Assembly (NCBI RefSeq): GCF_001905825.1
Contig: NZ_LIVV01000002.1
Location: 250,440 to 314,439 of the forward strand
Direction: 5' to 3'
DNA length: 64,000 bases
DNA from: Streptomyces sp. CB02009
GTDB lineage: Bacteria; Actinomycetota; Actinomycetes; Streptomycetales; Streptomycetaceae
Below the pieces are notes generated by a model that was not told the DNA's origin, searched no databases, and worked only from the letters and a program-made list of their open reading frames with translations. The translations under genes and the position numbers were made by a program. Every line of letters begins with the position of its first letter. Position 1 is the stretch's first letter. Positions 42,141 through 51,207 of the stretch are shown piece by piece.

Positions 42141-44786
42141 TCAGGGGGCCGGTTCGTGGGGCCGCGGAAGCGGCGGAAGGAACGGCAGGTGGGCCGGGCG
42201 GTCGCCCAGGGCCGAGGAGAGCGCGAGCAGGACGCCCGCCGTACCGGTGGAGAGGTCCATGGAGAGGCGCATCATCTGCTCGCCGGGGAAGGCGAGTCGG
42301 CCCTGGTAGGACATGGCGTGCCAGCTCAGGCAACCGACCTGGCGGCGTACGTCCCCCGGTGTCGTGCCGGGGCCGCCGACGTTCGTACGGGCGAGGTGGA
42401 GCACCATCCCCGCGACGCCCCGGAAGAGCCCGGGCTGCGCGTAGAAGGTGGCCTGCGCCGCCTGTACGATCTCGCGGCGCGCCCGGTCCAGGGCGTCGTC
42501 GCGCCGGTGGAGCAGGTAGTCGTCGATCACCATGCCGATGCCCACGCTGCCCGCGCCGAGGTACGGCATCGTGCGCCAGCCCTCGTCGACCTGCAGGGTC
42601 CCGGAGGCGCCGCGGACGCAACGGCTCAGGTCGTCGTGGAGCGCCTCGGCGGCGAGGTCGAGGAGGGCGGTGTCCCGGGTGCGCTCGTAGAGGCGTATGA
42701 ACAGCAGGGCCCGTCCGGCGGAGCCGTACAGGAGTCCCGTACGCGCCTTGCCTGCCGGTGCCGCCGCTCCCGCCGCTCCTGCCGGTCGCCCGGGCGACCG
42801 GAGCGGGCGGGCGGACAGCTCGGCGCAGCGCAGGGCCGCCGCGTGGAGGCCGCTCTCGCCGGTGGCGGTGGCCAGGGCGTCCAGGGCGAGGCCGAGACCG
42901 GCCGTCCCTCCGTACAGGTCGGGGGCGAGGCCCTCGTGGTCCTGTTCGGCGACGAGTGAGGCCAGTTCGAGCGCGGCGGCCGGGTGCCCGAGCCGTTCGA
43001 GGGTCCACGCGACACCGGCGAGACCGTCGTAGAAGCCGAGCGGTGTGCCGGAGTCGGGTTGCTTGGCGTGCCGCAGGAGCCTGTCCTCGGCCTCGGGACA
43101 TCGGGGTGCCCCGCTCTCGTGCAGGGCGTGGAGCACTCCGGCCGTGCCGTGACCGACGGTCATGCCTCCGCCGGAGGTGGCGAACTGGGCGATGTCCCCG
43201 GGGAAGAAACGATCCTCCCTCTCAGGTGTCGCCGACGCGAGGATCGCGGCCACCATGGAGTCACGACTGTTCGGCCAGTCACCCGGCTCCGCGGGCAGGA
43301 ACGGGGCGCGGTCCGCCGGACGGTCGGCCGCCCGCGTGCTCCCGCCTGCCGGGCCGCCGGCCGGGTCGCGCGTGATCTCCCGAACCGCCTCGTCCAGGAA
43401 GCCGGGAGGTAGCGGGAACCGCGCCGCGGCGGTCTCCGCGAGGTGCGCGGCCTTGCCCCGGTCCACCGCGAGCAGACTCGTGAGCGGGATGAACAGCGCG
43501 ATCCGGAGGCACGCGAGGGCGTACCGGTCCACATCGAAGCCCCGCCGGTCGGCGGGCGCCACGAACCCCGGGTTGGCGACGGTCTGGCGACCGCCCTCGG
43601 CGGCGGGTTGGGCCGCCTCGAAGTCCAGCAGGACCACCGAGGACTCGTCCTCGGACACCATGATGTTGAACAGATGCAGGTCGTTGAAGACGATCCCGCG
43701 TGCGTGCACCGCGGCCACGGCCCGCTCGACGAGCCCGTGCATCCGCAGCGCCCACTCCGTGTACTCGGCGAGCCGCTCCGCCGGCGGATCGGCCTCCATC
43801 AGCGGATGCCTCCGCGCGAAGAAGGTGTTGAGCGGCTTGCCCTCCACGAACTCCAGCGCCAGGAAGTGGTGGTCGCCCACGGTGAAGCTGTCGAGGACCT
43901 CCGGCGTGCAGGCGAGCCCCGAGAGCCGTTCCAGCGCCTCGCGTTCGCGGTGCAGCCGCGTCACGGCGTCCGCGCCGTCGGCGGCGAGGCCGGCGTACGG
44001 CCGCGCCTCCTTCAGCACGACCCGCCGCCCGGTCCGCCGGTCCCGGGCCTCGTACACCCCACCGCCGTTGGAGAAGTGCAGGGCCTTCTCGACGGCGTAC
44101 GGCATGTCCTGGACGGTCACCGAGGCCCTCGCCTCCAGGTGCGGAGTCAGGAAGGCGGGGGGAGTCACCCAGGCGGGCACATGGAAGACGGGATCGCGCC
44201 GGTCGGGCACGAGCGTGCCGGACCCGTCCTCGACGGCCGGCCGCAGCTCCCCGTGCTCGTCGTAGCAGTGGCGGACGGTGAAGCTGCCGTACCGCAGGTG
44301 CACGGGGCCGCGGCCCCAGCGCAGATCGCTGAGGATGTACGGACCCGGCCGGCCCTCCAGCAGCCCCGCCAGATCGGTGGCCACGCGCTCGCACTGCTGG
44401 TCGTCGGCCGGGTACACGGTGATGAACTTGCCGCTCGCCGAGCGGTCCGCGTACTTGGCGTTGCGCTGGTGCAGCAGGTAGCGGCTGGGGACGAACTTGA
44501 AGGCCACGTCCTGTTCCAGACAGTACGCACGGACGGTGGCGAGGATCGCCTCCGCGTTGTCGAGACAGGCGGAGACGTGGATCTTCCATCCCTGCGACGG
44601 GAGCGCGTGGTCCAGGGGGCGCAGGGCGAGCCAGTCGCCCGTACGGTGGGACGTCCAGCCCTCGGGTACGGGGAGGGTGGCCGCCCGGTACAGGGAGTCA
44701 CCCGCACCCTCGGCGAAGACCAGGCGGTGCGGCGCGTCGTAGAAGTGACGGTCGGCGTCGCAGAACACCGCGTACCCCTTGTTCAC
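42141..44786 (-). CDS. ramC: RamC-like class III lanthipeptide synthetase (lyase-kinase-cyclase)
   Basis: This 881-residue protein has the three LanKC parts. The N-terminal phospho-Ser/Thr lyase-like region (about 1-220) starts MNKGYAVFCDADRHFYD. A central Ser/Thr kinase has a glycine loop and VVLKEARPY lysine near 250-260, catalytic VFNDLHLFNIM and VVLLDFEAAQ. A C-terminal LanC-like cyclase (about 530-881) lacks the Cys-His-Cys zinc ligands, as in known class III enzymes. It phosphorylates and dehydrates RamS serines and forms the thioether rings. The GTG start has GAGGGAG seven bases upstream. It is first in the operon, 44 bp before ramS. Confidence 0.95.
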   Translation of the reverse strand: MNKGYAVFCDADRHFYDAPHRLVFAEGAGDSLYRAATLPVPEGWTSHRTGDWLALRPLDHALPSQGWKIHVSACLDNAEAILATVRAYCLEQDVAFKFVPSRYLLHQRNAKYADRSASGKFITVYPADDQQCERVATDLAGLLEGRPGPYILSDLRWGRGPVHLRYGSFTVRHCYDEHGELRPAVEDGSGTLVPDRRDPVFHVPAWVTPPAFLTPHLEARASVTVQDMPYAVEKALHFSNGGGVYEARDRRTGRRVVLKEARPYAGLAADGADAVTRLHREREALERLSGLACTPEVLDSFTVGDHHFLALEFVEGKPLNTFFARRHPLMEADPPAERLAEYTEWALRMHGLVERAVAAVHARGIVFNDLHLFNIMVSEDESSVVLLDFEAAQPAAEGGRQTVANPGFVAPADRRGFDVDRYALACLRIALFIPLTSLLAVDRGKAAHLAETAAARFPLPPGFLDEAVREITRDPAGGPAGGSTRAADRPADRAPFLPAEPGDWPNSRDSMVAAILASATPEREDRFFPGDIAQFATSGGGMTVGHGTAGVLHALHESGAPRCPEAEDRLLRHAKQPDSGTPLGFYDGLAGVAWTLERLGHPAAALELASLVAEQDHEGLAPDLYGGTAGLGLALDALATATGESGLHAAALRCAELSARPLRSPGRPAGAAGAAAPAGKARTGLLYGSAGRALLFIRLYERTRDTALLDLAAEALHDDLSRCVRGASGTLQVDEGWRTMPYLGAGSVGIGMVIDDYLLHRRDDALDRARREIVQAAQATFYAQPGLFRGVAGMVLHLARTNVGGPGTTPGDVRRQVGCLSWHAMSYQGRLAFPGEQMMRLSMDLSTGTAGVLLALSSALGDRPAHLPFLPPLPRPHEPAP

Positions 44787-44817
44787 TGCGCACTCCCTCG
44801 GTCGGTGACGGACACGA

Positions 44818-44860
44818 CGCTGTCACGTCCCCGGAGGGCCCCGACAGTCGCCGCTGTCAC
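44818..44860. promoter_or_regulatory. Candidate operator repeats upstream of ramC
   Basis: CGCTGTCAC occurs twice, at 44818-44826 and 44852-44860, 34 bp apart in the 80 bp before the ramC start. The second copy also forms a dyad with a CGACAG just to its left. RamR is known to bind upstream of ramC, so these are plausible sites; I cannot confirm they match the published RamR motif. Confidence 0.4.
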
Positions 44861-44927
44861 CTTCCGGCTATGCGGAACGCACAGGTAACAACAGCCCCGC
44901 GGGCGGCTCGGGTTCGCACGACCGGCC

Positions 44928-44971
44928 CGCGCTCGCACCCGACACGGCCGGCCGTATCGGGTGCGAGCGCG
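44928..44971 (-). terminator. Strong terminator of the dehydrogenase gene
   Basis: The arms CGCGCTCGCACCCGA and TCGGGTGCGAGCGCG are perfect complements (15 bp) around a self-complementary CACGGCCGGCCGTA loop. It lies 37 bp past the dehydrogenase stop and separates it from the ram operon downstream on the same strand. Confidence 0.88.
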
Positions 44972-45007
44972 GAGTCCGCGCGGCCCGGGAAGCGGTACGA
45001 CGGTCCG

Positions 45008-45847
45008 TCAGACCGTTTGAGGTGGCGGCCCGTCGACCAGCGCCCGGGCCGCGGCGTACTCCTCGCGGGCGGCCTGTTCCGCGACGTCGAGATAGCCGTA
45101 CGCGTCGGCGCCGACCGGGATGCGCAGGGGCGTGGGGCCCTCGGCGTGGACGATGGCCAGGACCCGTGCCGCGTAGTCGTCGGGGCGTCCGGTCTCGGGG
45201 CTGTCGGCGAGTCCGCGCGCGCCTTCGAGCATCTCGCGGTTGGTCACGTCGTAGGCCGGGACCCGGTGGGCGGCTTCCGTCATGGCGGTGCCGTAGCGGG
45301 TGGCGAACATGCCGGGTTCGACGACCGTGACACGGATGCCGTGCGGGGCCGCCTCCACCGCGAGCGCCTCGCTCATGCCTTCCAGGGCGTGCTTCGCGGC
45401 CACGTAGGCGCCGAGGCCGGGGAAGGCCATCCGGCCGACGATGGACGAGACGTTGAGGATGTGGCCGTGCCCCTGGGCCCGCATCAGGGGCAGCGCGAGC
45501 CGTGCGAGTCTCCAGGGCCCGACGAGCAGGATCTCCAACTGCTCCCGGAGTTCGGCGTCGGAGACCTCCTCGACCGCGCCGAAGAGACCGACGCCGGCGT
45601 TGTTGACGAGGACATCGATGCCCCCGAGGCGGTCGACGGCCGTCCGGACGGCCTCCTCGCAGGAGGTCGGGTCCCGCAGCTCCAGCGGAACCGGGACGAT
45701 CCGCCCCGGCCAGGCGGCCGCGAGATCCTCCAGGTCCGCGGTCTTGCGGGCGGTGACGACGAGTTCGTGCCCCGCCCCTGCCGCCGCGGCGGCCAAGGCC
45801 CTTCCGAGGCCCGAAGAACACCCCGTGATCAACCAGCGTCTGCCCAT
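45008..45847 (-). CDS. Short-chain dehydrogenase/reductase
   Basis: This 279-residue protein is a classical SDR. The cofactor motif is ITGCSSGLGRAL, followed by NNAG in VLVNNAGVGLFG. The active site has Ser in ILNVSSIVGRM and YVAAK with catalytic Tyr and Lys. VTVVEPGMFATRYG follows. Basic residues after the second strand (TARK) suggest NADPH use. The substrate is unknown. Gene and terminator form a single unit, reading towards ramC but insulated from it. Confidence 0.92.
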   Translation of the reverse strand: MGRRWLITGCSSGLGRALAAAAAGAGHELVVTARKTADLEDLAAAWPGRIVPVPLELRDPTSCEEAVRTAVDRLGGIDVLVNNAGVGLFGAVEEVSDAELREQLEILLVGPWRLARLALPLMRAQGHGHILNVSSIVGRMAFPGLGAYVAAKHALEGMSEALAVEAAPHGIRVTVVEPGMFATRYGTAMTEAAHRVPAYDVTNREMLEGARGLADSPETGRPDDYAARVLAIVHAEGPTPLRIPVGADAYGYLDVAEQAAREEYAAARALVDGPPPQTV

Positions 45848-46362
45848 GGATCCCCCCGTACGGATCGCCGAAGTGATGACGCGCGAACGGTCCTGCCCTC
45901 TCGCGCCGCCGGACGCGCACCGTCCCGTCCGCGCGGGACGGGACGCGCTTCATCGTGAAGGCGAGATCCGGCCACGACCATCCCTCACGCAGGGGCGCGC
46001 GGACGCACGGTCGGGCGCATCGGCGCCCGCTCACCGAGCCCTCCGACCCGGCGAACCACCGCGTCGGGGAATCGAGTTCGGGCCTACCCCTCGAGGAGCG
46101 TCCGGAGGTCCTCCCGCCCGCCCGAGACGCGACCGGCCGCCCGCGTCCGTCGAACGCGCGGATGTCACAGGGATGTCCCGGGGCATCCGGGGCAGCCGTA
46201 CCCCGAGGTCCGCACGCGGCGGCTGTACGGCCGCGATGTTCGAAGGCGGCCCCCGCCCCGGGCCGACGGGTCCGCACCGGGCGGGGGGCGAAGAGCGGCA
46301 CCCCGCTCGCCGACGAAGAGCCGGACGGCAGAAGGCGGCAACGGAAGACAGGGAGCACCGAG
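45848..46362. other. 515-bp intergenic region between divergent genes
   Basis: This lies between the leftward dehydrogenase and the rightward kinase gene and should hold both promoters. A small dyad, CGGGCGC-ATCG-GCGCCCG, lies near 46015. Reading frames here extend into the kinase gene but have poor codon usage and no ribosome site, so I call no gene. Confidence 0.5.
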
Positions 46363-47538
46363 ATGCAGGTCCGTCCGTGGCGCGTCCAACCCGACTCCCG
46401 GCTGACCGCCCACGCGGTCGCCGGCCGGTACCGGCTCGACGGCCTGCTGGGCAGAGGGGGCGCGGCCGACGTCTACGAAGCCGTGGACCTCCGGCTGCGC
46501 AGGCCCGTCGCGGTGAAGGTCTTCCGCCGCGGCGACGCCCGGACCGAGGAGCACTCCGACGGCGAGGGGCGTCTCCTGGCCCAGCTGCAGCATCCCGGTC
46601 TCGTGACGCTCTTCGACTCCGGTCACGACGAAGGCCGCCCCTTCCTGGTGATGGAGCTCGTCAGGGGGACGACCCTGCGCCGGCGCCTGGCCCGCTCCGC
46701 GCTGTCGGTGACCGAGACCTGCCGCATGGGGGCCGCGCTGTCCTCCGCGCTCGCCCACGTGCACGGAACGGGAATAGTGCACCGCGACGTCAAGCCGTCG
46801 AACATCCTCCTGGACCCGACCGGGGCCCCGCGCCTGACGGACTTCGGGATCTCCCGCCGCTTCGCCGCCACCGACGACCCCGCGGCCGCGCCCCACGAAG
46901 CCGCGAGCGGCACGGACGCCCCGGCCACCGACGGCGAGGGCATCCTCACGGGGACGGCCTCCTACATGGCGCCGGAACAGGCACTGGGCCGGACCACCGG
47001 GCCGCGGGCCGACATCTACAGCCTCGGACTCGTCCTCCTGGAGGCCCTCAAGGGCGAGCGGGAGTACGACGGAACGCCCCTGGAGGCGGCACTCGCACGG
47101 CTGCACCGCCCGCCGGCGCTGCCCGCCGGACTTCCCCCGGACCTCGGCGAACTGTTGAAGGCCATGACGGCGCACACGCCTTCCAGCCGCCCCGACGCCC
47201 GCACCTGCGAGACGGCACTGGCCGCGCTGCCGACACCCGACGCGCGCGATCCCGGGGCGGAGACGGCGCCCGGCGGCCCTCCGCACCCGTCGGGAGTCCA
47301 CCGCTCGCCCGGTACGCCCCCGAGCGCGCGGACCCGGCCCACGAGGACCAGGTCGCTCCACGGCCCGGGGCGACTGCTCGCCAAGAGCGCGGCCCTGGCC
47401 GCCCTGGGCGTCACCCTGACGGGCTCCATCGGCGCCGCCCCGGTCGGGAGCCGAAGCACCGCGGACCCGCTGTCCCACCGCGTGACCTCCGAGCAGATAC
47501 CGGACGGGGCGGGGCACGTGGGCGACCGGAGGCGATGA
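46363..47538 (+). CDS. Ser/Thr protein kinase (Hanks type) with single membrane helix
   Basis: This 391-residue protein has a complete kinase domain (about 22-285). It has glycine loop LGRGGAADVYEA, Lys in VAVKVF, catalytic loop IVHRDVKPSNILL, DFG in LTDFGISRRF and APE-like YMAPEQAL. The segment between DFG and APE is long and Ala-rich. A basic, proline-rich linker follows, then one hydrophobic segment (about 350-368; SAALAALGVTLTGSIGAA) and a short outer tail without PASTA repeats. Targets are unknown. GGGAGC lies before the ATG. Longer upstream starts would use non-coding-like sequence. Confidence 0.9.
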   Translation: MQVRPWRVQPDSRLTAHAVAGRYRLDGLLGRGGAADVYEAVDLRLRRPVAVKVFRRGDARTEEHSDGEGRLLAQLQHPGLVTLFDSGHDEGRPFLVMELVRGTTLRRRLARSALSVTETCRMGAALSSALAHVHGTGIVHRDVKPSNILLDPTGAPRLTDFGISRRFAATDDPAAAPHEAASGTDAPATDGEGILTGTASYMAPEQALGRTTGPRADIYSLGLVLLEALKGEREYDGTPLEAALARLHRPPALPAGLPPDLGELLKAMTAHTPSSRPDARTCETALAALPTPDARDPGAETAPGGPPHPSGVHRSPGTPPSARTRPTRTRSLHGPGRLLAKSAALAALGVTLTGSIGAAPVGSRSTADPLSHRVTSEQIPDGAGHVGDRRR

Positions 47539-47819
47539 CGGCCGACCGACCCGGACCCGGGCCGTGGGAAGCGGCGCGTTCCGAGACCACGCGACGACGG
47601 GGCACAAGGCCGAGTGCTTCGACGGCGGCATCGCCACGATGGCCAAGGACTCGGGTCTTTCGGCCAACTCCAGTCGCGATCATGAGATGTGACGCCTCGT
47701 CCTGCTAGCTTCGGCAGCAGTCTGACGGGGTCGGGGGGACTCATGGGACGGGGAGAAGAACAGGGCAGGGGTGCGTGCGCGTGCTCCCGCGCGGCGTGCG
47801 GAACGGTCAGGAATCACCG

Positions 47820-49763
47820 GTGAGTACGCCGAGCCCGAGCCCGAGTCCGACCGGTACGGCACCACCGAGTCCCGGCCCGCAGCCCACCACGACACCGGCA
47901 CCCGGCACGACGCATCTGCCGTCGCCGGGGCCGTCGCCGAGCACGCCAGGACCTCAGCCGACGCCGTCGCCGAGCCCGAACGCGCCGCCGACGCCGCCCG
48001 TGTCCGGCCCGCCGCCCCAGCTGCCTCCGGCGACGCCGCCCGCCGTGAGCAACCCGTGGACGGGCCCCGGCGGCTTCGACGTCCAGCCACTCCACCTGTA
48101 CCAGGTGTCCGCGGCCCTCTCCGTCGAGCAGCAGTCGTTCCACAAGGCGCTCGTGCAGTTCCTCGACGTGCACGCGGGCTACTCCAAGGTGGGCGGATCC
48201 GGCACCGCCACAGCCGAGTTCGCCACCCAGTACGCCGCGGTCGTCGCCCTGCTCATGGAGGCGCACGGAAAGGCCGTGGTCGCCATCGGCGGCGCGGCGG
48301 TCGGTTTCACCACCACGGCCAACAACTTCCGGCAGGCGGACGCCGCGACCCACCCCCTCAGCCCGTCCTTCGTACCGCAGGCCCCGCCGCAGGTCATCTC
48401 CGCGCCGCCGGCCTACCCGGCTCCACCGCCGTTCGGCGTCCGCGACGGCAACGCCGTCGACGAGTTCGCCGACATCTTCGACGGCGGCGACATTCCCGGC
48501 TCCCTGATGCGCACCGTGATCGAGGAGGCGCTGCGTACCGGCCGAGCACTGGAGATACTGCCGCTCCCGAACTACCTCAGGGTCAACCAGCTGTCGCAGG
48601 CATGGCTGCCGTACCAGACGGGCGTCGGCATCATCCAGGGGCAGCTCACCGCCACCATCGACGTCATCACGGACCATGCCAACGGGGACTGGCACGGGGC
48701 GATGCTGCAGTTCGTGTCGTCGGTGTGGGGCACGACGGCCTGGGGCAAGAATACGGCCGGCTACGAGTGGGGGCACAAGCCGCCGACCGGTGCGGGCACG
48801 AGCCTCCCGGTCTTCGGCGTCCTCAGCACCACGGCCCAGATCCTGGCCCAGGCCGTTCGCACGTACGCGGAGGCCGCGGAGAAGGTCCGCACCGAACTGC
48901 GCGAGATCCTGCACAAGGCGATCAAGGACGCCCTGGCCCTTCTGGAGGTCACCGATTTCAGGGACTTCATCGGGAACTTCGTCGAGCGCCTCAAGAAGCT
49001 GTGGAAGGGCCTCGGCGCCGCGGTGCTCCTCAGCATCGACACGGACGCCGTCAACGCGGCCGTCGACACCTACGAGACCACGCTGCGGGCCCAGACGCAG
49101 AAGGTGAAAGGCCTGCTCGAACCGCTGCAGGAGGCTTCGCGCGCGGTGCCGACCTTCCAATCGGAGTCGGCGAGGGCGGAGGCGTTCGGGGCGCGCTCGC
49201 TCTTCGAGTTCGACCGGTCGATCGTCCCGCTCAACGAGCAGTCGCGGGACCCGAACGTCAGGTTCGGCATCGACCTCGCGTCCGTGGAATGGGAGCGCAA
49301 CGACTTCCAGCCCCCACCCCCCGAGGGCCTGAGGGGCGGCAAGGAAGCCCACACGATCGACAAGCACATCGGGCTCACCCCCGAGCAGCTGATGCACCGA
49401 CTGCGCGACCAGGGCGGCGCCGACGCGTCGACGTTCCGCGATCTGCGGTCCGCCGAGCAGTACGTGCAGACCGGGGTCAACGACCCCGCGAAGAAGACCG
49501 AGCTGGAGACCTGGATGCGCAACCAGGAGCGGAAGGTGGCCGACGGTACGTTCAGACCGGGATCCGTCAAGGCCTGGGACTTCCCGGTCACGGACGCGAA
49601 CGGCAATCCGGTGGCCGTGGGAACCTCCGTGAGTCAGTCGGACTTCGCCGCGTCGGGCTTCTCGGCCCGGCCCAAGGACGTGCACACGGTGCACGTGGTC
49701 CTCGCCTACTCGCCCGAGTCGAAGTCCTTCTACGTGCTCACCGCCTATCCGAAGGCCCCTTAG
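47820..49763 (+). CDS. Polymorphic toxin with C-terminal RNase A-like domain
   Basis: This 647-residue protein has a Pro/Ser/Thr-rich N-terminus (about 1-80) and helical domains (about 85-480) resembling T7SS/Esx-associated carriers. The last 145 residues match the bacterial RNase A-like (CdiA-CT) toxin domain. The motif HTIDKHIG places His at 516 and Arg at 527, and YVLTAYP places Thr at 641 and Tyr at 643. The spacing equals that of the His, Arg, Thr and Tyr active site I recall for the CdiA-CT Ykris RNase. There is no signal peptide; export would need a specialised system. The GTG start has AGGA eight bases upstream. The next gene follows after one base, as expected for immunity. Confidence 0.85.
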   Translation: MSTPSPSPSPTGTAPPSPGPQPTTTPAPGTTHLPSPGPSPSTPGPQPTPSPSPNAPPTPPVSGPPPQLPPATPPAVSNPWTGPGGFDVQPLHLYQVSAALSVEQQSFHKALVQFLDVHAGYSKVGGSGTATAEFATQYAAVVALLMEAHGKAVVAIGGAAVGFTTTANNFRQADAATHPLSPSFVPQAPPQVISAPPAYPAPPPFGVRDGNAVDEFADIFDGGDIPGSLMRTVIEEALRTGRALEILPLPNYLRVNQLSQAWLPYQTGVGIIQGQLTATIDVITDHANGDWHGAMLQFVSSVWGTTAWGKNTAGYEWGHKPPTGAGTSLPVFGVLSTTAQILAQAVRTYAEAAEKVRTELREILHKAIKDALALLEVTDFRDFIGNFVERLKKLWKGLGAAVLLSIDTDAVNAAVDTYETTLRAQTQKVKGLLEPLQEASRAVPTFQSESARAEAFGARSLFEFDRSIVPLNEQSRDPNVRFGIDLASVEWERNDFQPPPPEGLRGGKEAHTIDKHIGLTPEQLMHRLRDQGGADASTFRDLRSAEQYVQTGVNDPAKKTELETWMRNQERKVADGTFRPGSVKAWDFPVTDANGNPVAVGTSVSQSDFAASGFSARPKDVHTVHVVLAYSPESKSFYVLTAYPKAP

Positions 49764-49764
49764 C

Positions 49765-50433
49765 ATGCGTCAGGTGACCGAACCGACCGACGCCGTCCTC
49801 ACCAGCGGGGTGCTCGCCCGCCTCGTCGACCTCGCCGCGGCCTCGCGCAACCCGGGGGCCGCCCCCTTGGAGGATGAACTCCAGCGTTTCGCCCGCCTGA
49901 TGCAGGACTCGCACACGATCGCCTGGGTCATGCCCTTCGACGCGGTGGCCTCGCTCCTCGAGGCACTGGCGGACGAATGCGGCACGGAGCGGTTCGCGGC
50001 GAGGCCGACGGTGTTCCGTGATCGGCTCGCTCGGGCGGCCGGCGACGAACAAGCCGACACCTTCCTTCGTACGCTCGCGGCGCTCCTCCGGGACCCGTGG
50101 TTCGGCGACTGCCCGGGCTATGACGAACTGCCGCTCTCGCAGTGGGAGGCACTCGCCCGTTTCGACATCGTCAACGAGTTCGCGTCACAGCTGCCCACCG
50201 GTGAGTACGGCAGCGACCCCGAGGCGGAAGCACTCGACCTGGTCGCCATGGATCACCCGGACTGCCACGGCAGAATCGCCGATCTCGCGGGACAACTCCA
50301 ACGAGTCCTCTACATGTTCCGCTCGTCTGCCGAGCTCGACGCGGCCTTCGCGCCCGTCATGCCGTCGGTGACGACCGCGCGGCTGCGGCTGCTGCTCGAC
50401 GCCGTCCACGCCCACTTCACCGAGCAGCACTGA
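49765..50433 (+). CDS. Putative immunity protein of the RNase A-like toxin
   Basis: This 222-residue soluble, acidic, mostly helical protein has no recognised motif. Position is the main evidence: its ATG follows the toxin stop by a single base, the place where toxin operons put the cognate antitoxin. The acidic composition would suit binding a basic RNase surface. An internal GTG nine bases in is an alternative start. The CdiI-type gene at the end of the operon could instead be the true immunity gene. I do not recognise the family. Confidence 0.6.
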   Translation: MRQVTEPTDAVLTSGVLARLVDLAAASRNPGAAPLEDELQRFARLMQDSHTIAWVMPFDAVASLLEALADECGTERFAARPTVFRDRLARAAGDEQADTFLRTLAALLRDPWFGDCPGYDELPLSQWEALARFDIVNEFASQLPTGEYGSDPEAEALDLVAMDHPDCHGRIADLAGQLQRVLYMFRSSAELDAAFAPVMPSVTTARLRLLLDAVHAHFTEQH

Positions 50434-50467
50434 CCCACCACTCCATCGCCCCGAAAGGAGCCGCCGC

Positions 50468-50878
50468 ATGCCCGTCGATCCGAACCTCGCCGTCGCGGAC
50501 GAGGACCTGAAGCGTCTCGCCGACGATCTGGACGCCATGCGGACGTACATCGACGGGCAGGTGCGCCGGATGGACGCGATCGTCGACCGGGCCGAGGCGC
50601 GGTGGCGCAGCGAGGCGGCGACGGCGTACCGGAAGCTGCACCGCGAGGCCGGGGCGGACGCCGTTCGGGTGCGGGAGATCCTGGGAGTGCTGGCGCAGGC
50701 GGTCCGGATGAGCCGGGACGGGTTCACCCGCCAGGAGCTGGACACCCTGCGGCAGTTCCGGGCCGAGATGAAGAAGGTCGACGTCGACGCGGAGGTACGG
50801 GAACTGTCGGGAGAGAGGCCGGCCGACGCGGCTCCCGGTGGTGATCCGGCACCGGTCAGCCGGATCAGTGAGCTCTGA
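50468..50878 (+). CDS. WXG100-like secreted helical protein
   Basis: This 136-residue protein has the helix-turn-helix hairpin of Esx-like proteins: a helix rich in D, E and R (about 8-48), a turn with ARWRSEAATAYR, where W-x-S stands in for W-x-G, and a second long helix to about 108. A disordered Pro/Ala tail follows. GAAAGGAG lies before the ATG. It is paired with the next, WXG-containing gene; the two could form a heterodimer carrying or capping the toxin. Confidence 0.75.
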   Translation: MPVDPNLAVADEDLKRLADDLDAMRTYIDGQVRRMDAIVDRAEARWRSEAATAYRKLHREAGADAVRVREILGVLAQAVRMSRDGFTRQELDTLRQFRAEMKKVDVDAEVRELSGERPADAAPGGDPAPVSRISEL

Positions 50879-50903
50879 ACATCCGTACCGCAGAGGGGGA
50901 AAC

Positions 50904-51206
50904 ATGAGTGAGGACGGCTCGATCCACGTCGACCTGGTCGCGCTGCGCGAGATAGGCGGCGATCTCGAGGACATCGTGAAGACGCTCAACGAGCGCCTGA
51001 CCGCGCTCTACGACCGCACGGTGCCGGTCGTCCTGGCCTGGCAGGGCGAGGCTCGCGAGGCCTTCGTGGACGAACTCGACCGCTGGGACCGGCAGATGGA
51101 GGACCTGCAGGCCGCGCAGAAGTGGCTGCACGCCGTGGTCGCCAACGGGCACGCCAACTACTCCGCCGCCCAGCGGGCCACCCTGCGCGGCTGGGGCGGG
51201 GCCTGA
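50904..51206 (+). CDS. WXG100-family protein
   Basis: This 100-residue protein has the Esx signature: two helices around LAWQGEAREAF with W-Q-G in the turn. Size and helix layout match the ESAT-6/WXG100 family secreted by type VII systems. GAGGGGGAA precedes the ATG. It lies 25 bp after the other Esx-like gene. No EccC or other T7SS core gene is in the window, so the secretion machine would be elsewhere. Confidence 0.88.
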   Translation: MSEDGSIHVDLVALREIGGDLEDIVKTLNERLTALYDRTVPVVLAWQGEAREAFVDELDRWDRQMEDLQAAQKWLHAVVANGHANYSAAQRATLRGWGGA

Positions 51207-51207
51207 C

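Noticed and set aside
45955..46362. Upstream extension of the kinase gene
   Set aside because: The extra 136 codons look non-coding and lack a ribosome site; the ATG at 46363 gives the usual N-terminal spacing before the glycine loop.
47771..49777. Overlapping 668-residue frame across the toxin gene
   Set aside because: Arg- and Gly-rich shadow in a different frame; the called frame holds the RNase A-like active site.
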